Source: Vanilla planifolia (Eukaryota > Streptophyta > Magnoliopsida > Asparagales > Orchidaceae). Taken from it: 64,000 nt of DNA. The notes under the pieces were generated by a model. The model worked only from the letters and a program-made list of their open reading frames with translations, made no database searches and had not been told where the DNA came from. The first letter of the stretch is position 1, and each line of letters opens with the position of its first letter. Below, piece by piece: positions 26,690 through 41,962 of the stretch. The stretch is taken from the NCBI GenBank assembly GCA_023846275.1, contig CM043877.1, forward strand, positions 9,717,107 through 9,781,106, in the 5' to 3' direction. The translations under genes and the position numbers were made by a program.

Positions 26690-26860
26690 GTGATAGTAGT
26701 ATTGAGAGAAAATAAGACTCAATTAATTATATGTATGTATGCATATATGTGTATAAGATTATTGATGTCATGATATGATATTTTATAATTATTTTAATAT
26801 CACTTATTAACTCTTTTTCATATTTAAATATTATTTATTATTTAAAATTATTTATTGAGC
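26690..26860. repeat. Dispersed repeat copy A, partner of 30600-30970
   Basis: It shares with the second copy a core of about 80 bp beginning agattattgatgtcatgata and continuing through ttcatatttaaat. Upstream, both share a tattga-gaaaa-atgact(c/t)aatta phrase. Between these lies a short mixed TA/TG tract, which in the partner is a long microsatellite. No terminal inverted repeats or coding capacity were found. Confidence 0.6.
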
Positions 26861-27161
26861 CTTGTTGTTTATTATTTGTTATACTTATTTTGTTGAACAT
26901 ACCATTATCACATAGAGAAAGACCAAAATATCAATGGTGAGAAATAGTTATTCATTACAACTGTTTAAGATGTTATATATAAACTTTTAAGAAACTAGTA
27001 CAAAGAAAACTTATAAACTAATAATACATCATGTTTTGTGGGATAGTAAGGTTATACTTATATTAAAAAAAATGAAAATTTGATGGAAATCATAATTCTT
27101 CACTTGAAATATTATTTGTGTTCTCAATTTTACGTTTTCTGATTTAATGATTATTTGATGT

Positions 27162-27265
<104 letters not shown>

Positions 27266-28587
27266 CTCTTGCACAATTTTAGAAATTTAACTAAGGTTCG
27301 TTCAACAAAAAAAAAACAAAGTGTAATGGCCTTCTTGATTAGCCACACTTATTCTTATGCTAGATATCAATCGAGCGTGAACTTGTTGAGAACATTCTCT
27401 GCAAAGCATAGGTACAAATTTGGGATTGAATATAATAGTTGGTGTATGATCCATTCACCATTCACAATGATTTATTTAGTTATAGTTCACTTTTATTTTT
27501 TGAAAAAACATGATTTTAAATTTTTTTTTTATAAATTTAAAGATTTTCAGATTTAGAAATTCAATCAGTTATATCATAAAATTGCACCAATTTGATTAAT
27601 TTTCAACTATTGATATAGAATGAAGAAGAAATTTTATTTATTTATTTGTTATGGCCGAGCAAAATAATTACCAAATTAATCAATTCACACATGCCTGTCG
27701 ATTCTTTACTTATGATTCATTCTCGCTTTGAGTAGATTTGAGGCCACCATTAGATACATCTCGACACTTGAGATGGCCAATGTCATATAGATCTTTGTTA
27801 TGTTGTGGTTGCTTTGTCTTAAGATTGTACAACATCTGGCATAATTTAATTCGATAATACCCTTATGTGATGACTTTCTTGATGTAATTAGCGAAGGAAA
27901 TATGTCTTAAGGAAAGATTATTGGCCTAATCATGTGAACTCAATGTGTAGATAATGTTGTGAACAAGTCCAAGTATAACCTTAAGTAATTCAATATATTG
28001 AGAAGATTGCCATATGAAATTCTATATAAATAATAAAAATTTGTAATTATTCATAAAAAGATTTTATAAATTTTTAAGTTATAAGAAAAAATAAAATAAA
28101 AAATAAAATAGAATAAAAATAATAAAATTTTTAATGGTAAAAGGCATTGCATGATTATTGCATTTTTTTTATGATGTGATATAATGGTAACATTCTAAAG
28201 AAGAATACAAATAACAATAATGCTACATCCAATAATAAACTTCTAAAGAAAAGTTTTTCATCCATTCAAGCAAAAACTTTGAATCTAATCTAAATTTTTG
28301 ATGTGTATCAAGTCATTCTCACCAAACACTTGACCTACTTAAACAAGCCCAATATCATTGATATCATAAATGTAAATTGGACATCATTGAAAGACTTTGC
28401 AATACAGTTATTGAGAATAGACAAATTATAAGAAATACTTCTGATAGAAAAATTGTAGTCTTAAGAGACAAGATAACTGCACAAGTACAAAACTACTAAG
28501 TATAAATAAATGGCCACAAAAAATAATGTGAGCATTATTTCAACAAGCTATGTATAGTATGAACTTTCATCGTAGTTATGTGACTTG

Positions 28588-30727
28588 CTATCTTCCAGAG
28601 ACGAGGTTGAGCATAGATTGGTTAGCATAAAAGGGACCCAGATCCCAATCATCAGTAGAGGATGATAAAGTCATTAGGGCAACAACAATAGAACGCATGG
28701 TTGGTCTCAACTGTGGATTTTCTTGAGTACACGCCATTGCCAATTGGGCGACCTAATATAGGGAGAAATATTATAATTAATAATAATAATAAAGATTACA
28801 ATTATGTGAAAAATAATGCAAAAAGGTAATCGGATAGCTATTTGTTTCGTTAACAAAACAATCAGTAAATGTAGATATCTTGAACACACATGGCTTTGAG
28901 GATCTATATCACAATGTGTTTTTGCATCAACAAATAGCCATTGAATTAGACACAAAGATAGTCAATAGGGTAGTTATCTCCAAGAAAAGATTGTTGATAA
29001 AATTTCCAGTTAATTTAGATCACTTAAAAAGCCACATAGCTCTGAGGAGCTGTATCATTGCAAGTTATTGCAGCAAGCAAAAAGGTCATTAAATTCTACA
29101 CAATTATTACCTTAAAGACCGAGTCCATAGGGTAGTTATCTCCCAGCATTGGATCAACTAATTTCCTCAGATTTTCCCTTGGATCGGCTTGATTAAGAGC
29201 ATTCTCAAACTGCAAGAGAAAAGATTAACAGATATTATTAGGCTTAAAAGATATTTTGAATTGCTTTATAAGGAATGATCATTGCCGATTAGAAGAAACT
29301 CTTGAAAAGAAAGCATCATACATGAACCTAGAAAGTGCAAAAACTATGGTGAAATTCCATATAATCAAAAGAAATAATAACATTAGGTGCAACTGGCCTC
29401 TAATTAAGCTCTCGTCATATCGTGACAATCATCCCCAAAGGTATCGAATCCACCAGTTAATAAGAAAATTGCAATGCCTACAAAAGACTTCAAGTCCTTT
29501 GTCTATAGAGTTCCATGCAATCAATAAGGCACAAAATACATTTCACGCCAAAAAGTGTCTATCGAATCATAAATGATAAGGATATTACCTAAAATACAAT
29601 CTTTTGTAAACCAATAGACAATTTAACCCATTCTAATTTGTTAAACGAAGGACACTCTTTATGCCATCAAAGAACTAATCTACTTTCATAAGGATTCTAT
29701 GTCGATACCATGGCTCTCGTGTAATATGTTCAATTCTCTTCAAAAATATTTTTAATTACATTAAGTTGAAACCAATCTCCCAACAGCCTGAACCTATCTT
29801 ACGTGTGGAAGCGATCTTGAGGACTTCTTCATGGTGCCAATAGGTGAGCCAAAGGAACCAACTTATGACAAGGATTATACTCAATATGATGATAAGTATT
29901 ACATGCAAATCCATTGAAGCACCATGTGAAATCTGAGAATGAAGATGGAAGGCCTTGGGCCATTGAAAGGAAGATTGTAGCATTGAAGTGATGGTTGGAG
30001 CAAATGATAGTCAATTGTCTTAGTTAAGTATTAAGGACTCCTACTCTCCAATCGTAGGGAGCCTTCAAAAAAAGACAGGTTTAAAACCACATGCCCTTGG
30101 GAAAATTGCTCACTTCTATGGCTTCTATGAAGTAATTATCTATAAGATAATGATAGTACAGTTTACAAAATATGGGGTAATGGAAGTATTGGTAATAAGT
30201 ATAGAGATAGGCATCGACAAAAGAAATCTAGAATCTAAAGACTTAATAATGGAGGGATACAAGATGAAAATTATGATCTAGATTTGAATTTCAGTCTAAT
30301 ACTAAAAATATTATAGAATGATGCAAAATAGAAAAACTAATCTAGATATGAATATGAAATCATTCACTCTGCAAGTATGCAAGCACTATTCATATTAAAT
30401 GTGTAGGATATATATAGGAAGTTTTGGCTCAAATGCAAATAAGTATTGTTTATCATGCAATGGCACGAGCATGGTATAACAAGCAGACGCATGTGCAATA
30501 ATATGTTATCACATGATATGATTATTGACTAGCTATAATATATCTATAGATAGAGGTATAGATGATAATGTGATACTAAATGAAAAATAAAATATAAAAA
30601 AATAAAAAATAAAAACAGAATAAATTGTATAGTGGTATTGAAGAAAAAATGACTTAATTAATAAAAAGATGAATATATAAAAAAGAAAAAAAGAAATAAA
30701 TAAGTCATAAAATGCAAGAAAAAAGAT

Positions 30728-30773
<46 letters not shown>

Positions 30774-33700
30774 GTATATATGTATATATATATATGTGTA
30801 TATATGTATATGTATATATATATGTATATGTATATATGTATATATCTATATATATGTATATATGTATATATAAGATTATGGATGTCATGATATGATATTT
30901 TTCAATTATTTTAATATTATTTATTCACTTTTTTCATATTTAAATGTTATTTACTTATTATATATTCCCGAGCACGGCATGCATAGATGGGAGTGAAAAA
31001 GATGCACAATTAGGCAAGTGTAGTGAGGTACAAAAGCTGTGTGAATGGGTGTGTGGAGGGCGGGTGCACTCGGGTACATGTGGATAGGACGCAGGCAAGT
31101 GGACAATTGAGCAACTAGGGGCTACGCAATGTAAGTCAAGCGAGTAGCCAATTGAGTGTGGGTCCTAGGCCTTCTTGTTTGTAGAATATCTCAAGCTAAT
31201 GGAGGACAAACATGCCTTGGGAGAAGGTGCACAGTTAGATGTGTTTGTCATACCTCTTAATAAATCTCTCTCCAATGCATGCCTACATGAAGCCACTTTT
31301 CTCTAAGAATGTCCAACTTGATGGCAATAACTTCATCATTTGTGTCCTACCAATCAAGCAAGAAATTCCTAGCCTCATAAAGCACCATCTAGAGCTTATT
31401 AGTAAGGAAGTCAATATCAACTAGATGTATTGCTTCTATGCCATAAACAAGGGATAATGTCAATTCCACTAGGAGTATTACCTCCAAGCAAGCTTTTGAA
31501 CTTCAATCTTGGTCTTTGTCAAGGCAAGTCATTGACAACATCAGCCTTCTCCATGTTCATCTCAATTCCCATTTCTAGATGCTAGGAAGCTCAAGAACTT
31601 CATGAATGAAGGTCCAAACATGTATTTAAGAAGGTTAAGACAAATCTAGTAATGTTTAAAGGTCTCAAACTTCTCCCAAATGTCATATGGATGGCCATGG
31701 AATGTGAGATTCTTAATGAGGATATCACCCATGTATGCTTACATCTTACACCCAATTTTATTACGTGAGAGTATCATTCATCCACTAATAATTAATGCAT
31801 GCATTCTTTGTTTCGAAAGGAATATCTTTGTGACCATATATGCAGATGTTTATGATGAATTTCATCTTTTCTTTGTAGGCCTTATGAATCTAAACTTAAT
31901 GATAACCCATAAAAATATCCAAGAAGTTGAGATACTTGAACCCAACAATCTACTAATCCATTTAAGGGAGATATTGGATGACTCCATGGTTGATGCATCA
32001 ACAAGATGACGGAACCCTAGTCGATCGAAAAGGACCAATAATATAGAATATTATTAATGGTACTAGTGCATGGCGAAGACGATATTTAGATGGGTGAAGT
32101 GGATGCACACTTACCACTTTCTGTTATCCTTCTTCCCTTGAGAGACTCTGGCTAATAAGTTTAAGTATTGGATAAGCTCAATGAAATTGGTATCAATGAG
32201 TTTCTAAACTTCTGCTTCGTGCCGAGGTAGAGAAAAAAGCCATTTGATTTATCAAATTTGAATGATCTAGTGCTTACCGTGTAAGTGATATTAAGCTATG
32301 TTACATTGCATCATGGGAATGTTTGGGCTTCTAAGCCAAAACATTTAGATGCTTTGCCAAAAACTAAGAGCAACAACTCTCTTTTTCATTCAATTGAAAT
32401 GAAATGATCACAAACTTATTTGGGTTCTAAGGAATGATGAATAATGAGTAATGAGACAAAACTTACCATGGAAGCAACCTTAATATTATCCTCCATCATT
32501 TGGCTCCTCCTAACTTTCTTTTCTTTCTTCTTTTCTTCAGGTCATTAGGTAACACTTGTCGTGATCAAAGGTCCTCACATGCAGACACAATTCTATTTAG
32601 AATAAGGAACTCCAAGGAGAGGTGAATGGACAAAAAGATGGCCCAAAATCAATTGAGAAAAAGATAAAGAATGATGACACCCTCCAGAACCACTTAAGAG
32701 CTAGGCCCTTGGGGAGGGTAGTTAAGAGGTAGCACTACATATTGAAGACCATGTGCGTCAACATAGTTGTCTCGAACCCTAAACATAATCATCATGGTCT
32801 TCCATTCCTTTGAATGAGGTCAATGCATAGACCTTGATTTTTGGGAATACCAACTAAAGGATATCACATGAAAGAGGCAAAAGAGCCATCAACACCTACA
32901 AGCATAGCATTAGTTGCTTAACGGACTTTGCTTTCCTTATTAGAGATGCTTAGTAGCTAATTTTGACACATAAGGCCAAAGGTAAAACTGGAGAAGGCGC
33001 CTCGACAATAATGCTGAATCTGAATTTGCTTGAAGTAGAGATGTGGCAACGACCTAGTTGGTGTTCGGAGTTTAAAGCAATGGGTAGAGTAAGAGAAGCC
33101 CGGAATTCCAATTCCTTGAATTGAGTTGATTTGTTAGGTTGGTTGCAACTTTTGTAAGGAGCTCATAAGTCAATAATTATCTTTGGATTTTGTAGGTGCC
33201 TTATGAGCAATTGAAAAATCAATGAAAGAGTAACTATTAAGAGGCTTATATGGTCCTCTTAGGCCAAGAGTGATTGTTGGGATTTGGAAAATAAGAAACA
33301 CAACTTCTTTCCCTTGAAGGCAAATGCTCAATATTTTTTTCAATAAAAAGATTAGTAGAGTTCAACAAATATTGTCAAATACAATGAAGGAGGAACATCC
33401 ATGGATGACGACCCACTAGACAATTCAAAAGAGAAATTCAAGGCATCATATTCATGCTAGACATTAGTTGGAAGAAAAATTCAATGACATACAATACCAA
33501 TGGTATGCACAAAAGATCATCATGCAATTTTAGTAAGGACAAGGGTAAGGTTCAATAAAGGGATCTAGTTGTGTGATGGCTATGATTTATGACATTAAGA
33601 AGACATCTAGCTTCAACAATAACTTGATAAATGTTATGGATCTTCTAATATGTATAGAATATGACATGGCTGTGGAGGTCACATATTGTAAAGAGAAAGG

Positions 33701-36700
33701 TGAGAAGATTAAGAGTGAACAAAAGTATCGAGGGTTGTTGTAATGCAATGGAGGGATATGAGGTTGTGCTATATCCTTTTGTTGGGAAGCACAAGTCATA
33801 TATGCAATGGAAACGAGAATACAACACAAGAATGAGATGGATATGGTGAGAAGCTAGTTTAAGGTAAATAGCATAAGGAGGTGGGCTAAACTAAGAGAAT
33901 AAAAGGAGGGGACAATATACCTAGTTAAAGAGGAATTGTGAACAAAATGACAAGAATGACAGGCAGTCAAGAAATGAAGTAGAGTAATCAAGGAATTATA
34001 GAGTGGTAAGGAGTGAAAGAGTTATTGATACAAGGTTGTCACAATGATTAGAACATCATAAAGTTGTGTGCTATAATAAGAAATTGTTTTGTGCAAAATC
34101 ATTAGAAAGTCATGTTATATTGAAAAATGGAAATGGAAATCCTCCCATAACAAAAAGGGCGATCATAGTAATGCAGCAATGGTTAAGGTAGACAACAGTA
34201 GTCATTGGAGAAGATGAGTTGAACTCTACACCCTTGGATCCTTGCCCTCCCTTTTCCCATGGAGCCTTCCCTAAAGAAGGGTTTATTGGAGATCTAAAAC
34301 CTCCCATTCCCTCCTCCCATTACATCGTTTTAGAAACCACTCAAAAAGAAGTTAACTATTTTTTGTTAAGGGTGGGTTTACTTTATCAAAAGCAATGTCT
34401 TTGCATTCTAAGGGCTAAGTTAACATAAAAGGCCACTAGACTTAACTAAAATGCATTATATTTCAAATCCATTATAGCTACAATTGAACTTGAAGGAGCA
34501 AAAAACAGAATAGAAGATGTTCTATTGTCTAGGGAAAATATGCTTGAATTACTATGGGGGCAGGTATTGATCTAATATGTTGCAATTAATAAGATATACC
34601 ATAACAGATAGGATTAATAGAAGTTTCCTTATTATTTCAAGTTCAAAATTAATTTCTTGTGGTATGGGTTTAGATATAAGCATGCATTTTACAGATTTGA
34701 TTGTTTTAAGGTCCTTGAAATATAAAATGAGCCATGTGGGGGAAGAGTTGGATCATTCACGTTATTACAACTTAGGTTATTGAAAGCTTGAGAGTTATTG
34801 GGGACAAATAATGTCAGGTTGAAAGTTTTTTAATATTATTCTTTGTAATCACAGGTAGTAAATTAACAAAGAAGTATTTGTCTATATCTTTATATGTGTT
34901 TTCACTAGCTCTAATTTGAGTTCTTTTGAGAGGAGTTACAACAAAGAATACCAAGAATTTTCAAATTTTACATTTTTAGAATAAGACATACTTATATCAA
35001 CATTATTACAATTTATACCTTCTATCTCTAGAAATCCAACTCTCCAAAACCTTTGTTAGTGTGGGGTACTTCCCTTAAAGGAACTCGGGGCGAGGGTGAG
35101 GGCGAGGGCGAGGGCGAGGGCAAGGGCGAGGGTGAGGCAGAGGGGGAGGGGGGACATGGAATGCATATTCTAAATGAAATACTAACATCTTCACATTCAA
35201 AAATTAAATATAATCAACAAAATATTGTAGCCATCACAAAAAAATTGGTAAATGATTGTGCAGACGAATAGGTTGTTAACACAAACATAACAGCTTCAAA
35301 AAGCTTGAAGTTACATGTTTACTCACAAGTCACAGTCATAGTTTATACATAGTCAAAAATGCTTATGTCATAATTAAAAGTTATGATTGTTCATGCCATA
35401 GGAGGTCATCAATGAGTTTCAAGAAAATATCATAAGTGCCATGGAATAGTTGGTTTCCAAGAAGAAGCTATCAAAGAAAATTTCAAAACTATGATTCAAG
35501 GGGGCAATGGCATAACTACTATCATAAGACAAAGGAAGTATTGGAACATTTGTATTAATGGAAGAATAGATGCCCTTTCGAAGGGATAATGCAAGTCATG
35601 GTAACGAATCAATGATGAACTAAGTAAAGCTAAAGGGAGGATTACTAATGTCTTAGTCCTTGAGGTTATCGAGATGATATTGTTATGGAAATCAAAAGTG
35701 AGGTGCCCTCATCATCAGTAAATTTCAAATTCAAAAGTAAAAAGGGTTTTGTTGGTAACAAATTAACAAATTTTAGCATAATAGATACATGAATAAAGTT
35801 CATAGCACTCAAATATTTACCAAATGACTAGAGTCTACAAGACCAATGAAGAGGTAATTACCCAACAGTATAAGCAGCATGAAAAGATTGGAAGGGATCC
35901 TTGAAGACCCAAGACCAACATTAAACAAGAAAGAGGATAACCACTGTAAGATCCTCTATCATATGTGAAAACATATTATAGACAATGTGGTAAGCAAGAT
36001 CATACGAAATCCTCTACAAAGTGAAGGAATGGTGTATATCAACAATACATAAAAGGTCTAAGTAATCAAGCACCATGTAGATCGAGAGACGACACTTACA
36101 TCTCTAGTCCTCATCGATTTAGCCAAGAGCCATTAACCAATCTTGACATATTGATAAAATTGTAATAACAAGCAACAAACATGTACCTACCATATTTATT
36201 TTCACGTGATCACATGATTTTAAATTCATTTCTTGTCAAATAGAAGGGAGATTTAAGCATAAGTAAAGATATTTTTTAGAGGAGAATTACATGACATCGA
36301 AGACAAGTTTATAAAATTTAATATTAGCCAACTTACTACTATGAGGTTGCTAAGTCAAAGTTGGGAAATTTTTCCCATTGTAAAAAGTTCATTTTTCCTC
36401 TAATGTCTCAACACTCACCTCTTATAAGGGATATGATTACTAACGATTCAATCTCAAATCACTTTAACACTGACTTAAGAATAGACTAAAGATGGTTAAT
36501 TTGACTTCAGTTAGATCCAAGTTTTGAGCAAGGATTTGATTGAACTTGATTCAACTTAAGCTTTCTTGGTTATTGATTTCAGCTCAATTCAAGTAATAAA
36601 CAATTATAGTTTTGACTTTTCAAGTCAAAGTTTTTGTCATAAATATATTGATACATCTAATCATACTAAATATATTACATTATACCTTCATAAACTTAAT

Positions 36701-39700
36701 TACTTACATATCTTCAAAAACATATATACATATATTTATAGACAAACACACATAGATATATAATTCCAATTTAAGCCATGCCAAACAAATCTAGTCATGG
36801 TTCAACAATTCATATGGTCTATTCTAATGTTTTTGGGCTCATAGCTCAAACAATTCAAGAAATAATTTAATCCAAACTTTAGATAATCTTCAATCTTTGG
36901 GACGAGCACTCATCTTTTTTTGAAGATATCAATAATGAAATCCTTTCTTATTCACATGATCTCTTCCACCTTAAATGATTTTTTGATATAAACTCAATAT
37001 TGTTGTTTGATTCATTTTACTCTATCTATAAAACTCTAACTGATCTATACTGGCAAACAAATAAAGCAAACCTAATAATTGATTGAAAAGATACAAAAAA
37101 GAGTATCTCTAAGAAACCTAAAAAAACAGCTTAGGCACGAGTGAAACAGTCTGATCACCATGTAGCAATGATGATCAAAGGTTAATTGATATAGCTTGAA
37201 CTGATCATATCATCCGATCATGCATCATAGTTCCTCTTAAGCAGTTAACTAATCTTCATTTCGAATGTAGAAATCAGATAATTAACAAGACAACAACGAA
37301 GAGCAAGGACCTCAGGACAATCAAATTATTCGATTAAGCCATGCCAAAAATGAACTGACTTATGTATATTTTTTTGGATATTAATTTTGAATGCCAATGA
37401 GTTATTGTTTGAAGTTCCAAATTAGAAACCTAAAGATCAATTTGGGAGATAGATTTAGATATAATCCATCACCACTATGTTAGATTTATGGAGGTAGATT
37501 AAATATAAAATTTTTAAATATCTTTTCAAAATTGTTAACATGAGCTATCGCTATTATAAAATGTACTCTTTAAGATATAGCTTGAACAATCCCTATTAAG
37601 TAGAGAGATTTAAGTAAGGATCCTAACGCAATATAGATTTTATCCAAGATTGAAAGAGAGTATCTCAAATAGATAGAGATATTGAGAGAGCTTTAGAAGG
37701 TTGTGGGCTAAGATTATTTTGAGAAATTTGGACAAATGGGTTTGCATCTAAGGGGAAAAGTTATTTGAGAGGGTTGTTAAGATGAGAGTTTTCTCTTGTA
37801 CCCTTTTCGAGGTTTTTCTCTCATAAAATGTGGAGATGTCCTTGCATCTTTTTGGAACATATCCTTTCATGTATGTCATTGTTTTCTATTCCTAATAAGA
37901 AGAAAGCAGTGAGAAGGAAGAAGAACATGTCAAACTTTACAAGTTCTACTCAAGGTATCTTTTTGAGTTTGCTATATATCCCTTCATCTTTCCTTCCTTT
38001 CCCATCATTATCCAACCCACATCAAGCCTTAACAACACAAGATTGATTCACCTAGAGGGGCTTGGGTTGTGACAAGGATAATTGATGGCCTTCAAGCATT
38101 CTCGAGTAAATCCCTACATCAATCCTTCCCACACAAAACACATCAACAATCATTTAGAACACAACAATATAACTAACACAAGACAGTCACAATAATGCAA
38201 GACATCTATGAAATTTGAATTCCCAGCATTATCTCCTACTGAAATAGAAAGCAGTATCCAGTGGTATACGAATCTGATTGTAGTTACAATCAGTAAATAA
38301 ATTTGAGCGGTGAAGTTTTTTTTATTTTTTGAAAAAAGCTTGATTAGTTTTCTGAGAACTGAAGCTGAACCTAGATTTTCAAGGATAAAGACAATGGAAC
38401 ATGAGCTATGACTCACTGGCAGAGCAAACAGTAAAGTTTCCAAGGAACCAAATGGGTGATGACAAAAAGTAGCAATGGTCAATTTGGCATAGGTAACCAT
38501 TTATTGAAAAACTCACCAGAGAAACCAATCCCGTTGATTCCATCTGAGAACCCGATTTTACAATGGCTTCTTTGGCAGAAATAAGTTCAAAAAGAACAAC
38601 ACCGAAAGCGTAGACATCCACCTTGGGAGAGACCTCACCCAGTACGGCATATCTGCAAGAGATATTGCAAGTCAATCTTCTCAAAGCATCCAAAACTTGT
38701 AGAATATAACAACTGAAATTAAACTGTTCTTGATCACAAACAAAGATCACAAATCGCTAATATTAACATAAAAAGGATAACAAAAGTTGTTCTAAGAGAA
38801 CTTTCACACTTGGGAACAAGAAAACCGAAATTCCCAAGCTTCTTCCCCAACTAAGTATGACAAGGTCACCAGGGAGAGTCATAGATTGCAGTGGAATGTG
38901 TACATAAATAACCTACTTCTCAAATCCAGAAAAAAGGCAATTATGGAAAACAGAGGACAAAGAGAAAAAGAAAAGACAGAGAGATGACCAGCTGGAAGAT
39001 TTGTGCACAGAAGAATTCAATCCCAAAACATTCTCTCCACCTGACACTCTCCTTCTCCCTCCTTTCTCATCTCCTGGAATAAATTATAGCGCATCCTTAT
39101 TTCCTCTTGGAGACAAGCACTTTTCTAGTCCCACTATAGCCATTAATGAGATTCAAACAGGAAAAATTGCTTTGGGAACTCAAAAGAGGCTAACTAAGGG
39201 AGCCAGGTCTCAGACTTCAACGGAATTTTGTTTTATGCTTGCTTTCATTTAGATATCAATTTTGTGTCCTTTGCACAAGAATGGTTCATGAAAACAATGA
39301 ATAACATATGAGAAATGGGTACAATAAGAGGATGAGGACACGATATGATAAAGATATAGCAATATGAAAATGTCAAAATAGTAAGATACAAAAAAAACAT
39401 TAGAATCAATACAATTAAATATGAAAAAAATAATTAAACATAAATATAAATAAAAATAAATTTATCACATCATACATAAAAGAAGCATCTCACTTTTTTT
39501 GCAAGCAAAAGACTTGGGATTTGAATTATCACATTGCGATTTAAGTTAAATTCTAATCATTTATAAATATAGTAATCAAAATCCATAACAATCATCATTA
39601 ACAATAAAGCAAGGGTAAATTCAAAATTTAAAGCTATTCTATTATAGTTACCATAACATAAAACTTGATACATCTTTACTAAATAAAAAATGTGCAAAAT

Positions 39701-41926
39701 AATGAAGGGGTGTTACTTTTAGTATCACATTGAATAAGAATCTCTACAGAATGCTGAAAAAGACTTAAATTTTCATTTCCTAATTTTCTTTCAAGCCCAT
39801 AAATGTTTGTCTTTACTTTTTCAATCATGTTATAATATATATATTATACATAATCCAAATGAGTAATCTAGGATTGTGCAGGTACAGTAGAGGATAAATC
39901 AATTTGATTTTTTTTAAATTCATTATGTCATATGGCATTTCCAATAAGCATCGGACAAGAATCAAGGACTATCAATAAGGAAAACATATCTGAAATGGAT
40001 GCAAAAGCCTTAAAAATGTATTATCTCAAAGATAAGAACATATATTTTTGCTGCAAGATCAAATTAAAACAACACACAAGAAATCAACTTAGACATCATT
40101 AAAAATAACACTCTTATAAATATTGAAGATTTAGAACTATAGGGTTAGTTTATTTCATGAGAAGAGATGAAAAGAAAAAAGCCACTGTGGTTTGGAAGTA
40201 CAATGAAACTCACAATTTACCAGAGAAGATCAAGAAAAGTAGAAGGAGAATAAATACAATAATAGTCTGGAAAAAAAGAAAATAGAGTTTAAACTCAACC
40301 AATGCAAAAATTCAAGGCGATAGCTAAAAATTGCTGATATATAACAGAGTGAGACCTAATCTAAAGCTCTTTATAAAAAGGAAACCCACATAAAGATCCC
40401 CTTTGTTCAGTAATAAAATTAAGAATGCATAGGTTCGATCTAAAACAAACATATGAAAGGTCAGAAAACAATTCAAGCACAGAACAAACAGAGGATAAGT
40501 CTGTTGTCCACGAAGTCTAGATAGCAACTGATGAGATGGTACAAGAGCTACCAAAAAAATCTTGATCATGCCATTACACAAAGAAAGCCAAGTTCAATAC
40601 GTTTGATTAAAACAATTATGTTAACAATCTAATCAACAAAAAGAGTAAACAACAAGGATAAAGAGTAAAGGAAGATATATTAACACTAACCTCACTATTA
40701 TCACTTGGAAAATTGCACCTAGAGAAGATTTTCGCTTTACCAGGATTATAAATGGTAAAAGTAGTTATACATCTCAAACTCTCCAAAGACGATGAGTAAA
40801 TACAATTGGCCATGGTAGATTGGATGCAAGAATTTTGAATTTTGTTGACATTGGAACAAACAGAACTTCCTCTACAAGGGACCATAACTTGTCATGGGCT
40901 AGAGAATGATCATAAGTTAGAAAAACATCCAGCACTTACGTCAATCAATGAATGAAAGACCAGAGCTATGATGCACAATGGAAATCTAAAATCTATACTG
41001 GAAAATGGTGGTGGTTCATCATAGATGGCAAGTGGAAAAGATGACATAATTACTTGGGAGTAAGAAAAATTTTGGTCTGAAAATGGGATGACAGAGTTCA
41101 AACATGTAAAAGGAGATGGATCTACTGATTGTAGTAGTTGAAGCTAGTGGGAGTAGAATATTGCATTTGTAGATTTTTCCATCAAAATTTGAATATATAT
41201 GGAGATGACCTATGGAGACGACTATTAAAGAAATGGGAAAAGGACTAGATCTAAACAAAGCTACTAGAAAAGATTGTTATGATGTACAAAGGAAATTCAG
41301 AATCCATATTGTACAGCACTGGTGGTACACTGTAGATGGTAGGTAGATAAGATGACATAATTACTTGGGAGTAAGAATAATTTTGGACTGAAATGGGATA
41401 ATAGAATTCAGATGTGCAGAAGGAGATGGATCCATTGGTCGCAATAGTCCAAGTTGGTACGAGTAGAATATTGCATTTGAAGATTTTCCACCAAATTTGG
41501 ATAGAGAATGGAGAGGATCTATGGACACGATTGCTAATGAAACGGGAAACGAAAGACAAGTTCTAAACAAAGCTGATGGAGTTTTGCTAGGGAATACAAA
41601 GGGACCAACAATGCTTCTTGAGGAAGGTTAAAGTTCTATCCAACCCAATTATCATCCATGACAAAGTAGTGATTGTGTCACAAACACCTCTATTTGGTGT
41701 TTGGATAATCAAATCAGCAATGGTTCAGATCTCAGCAAGTTGCAGATTATTCTGGTTATTGCTTCCTTAGCCTTTTGCTCTATCAATGAAAGAGAATAGT
41801 AGGAGATGAAGTTTTGTTTTGAGATATGGTTCTCATCTATAATCTTCTTATTCTCACAAATTTTGCCAAAAAATATTGATTCCATGAAGAGATGTCACAT
41901 AAAAAATAGATTATGTTCATGAAGAG

Positions 41927-41962
<36 letters not shown>

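Noticed and set aside
35053..35271. Frame with Gly-Glu repeats
   Set aside because: It is the translation of the GAGGGC minisatellite inside an intron.
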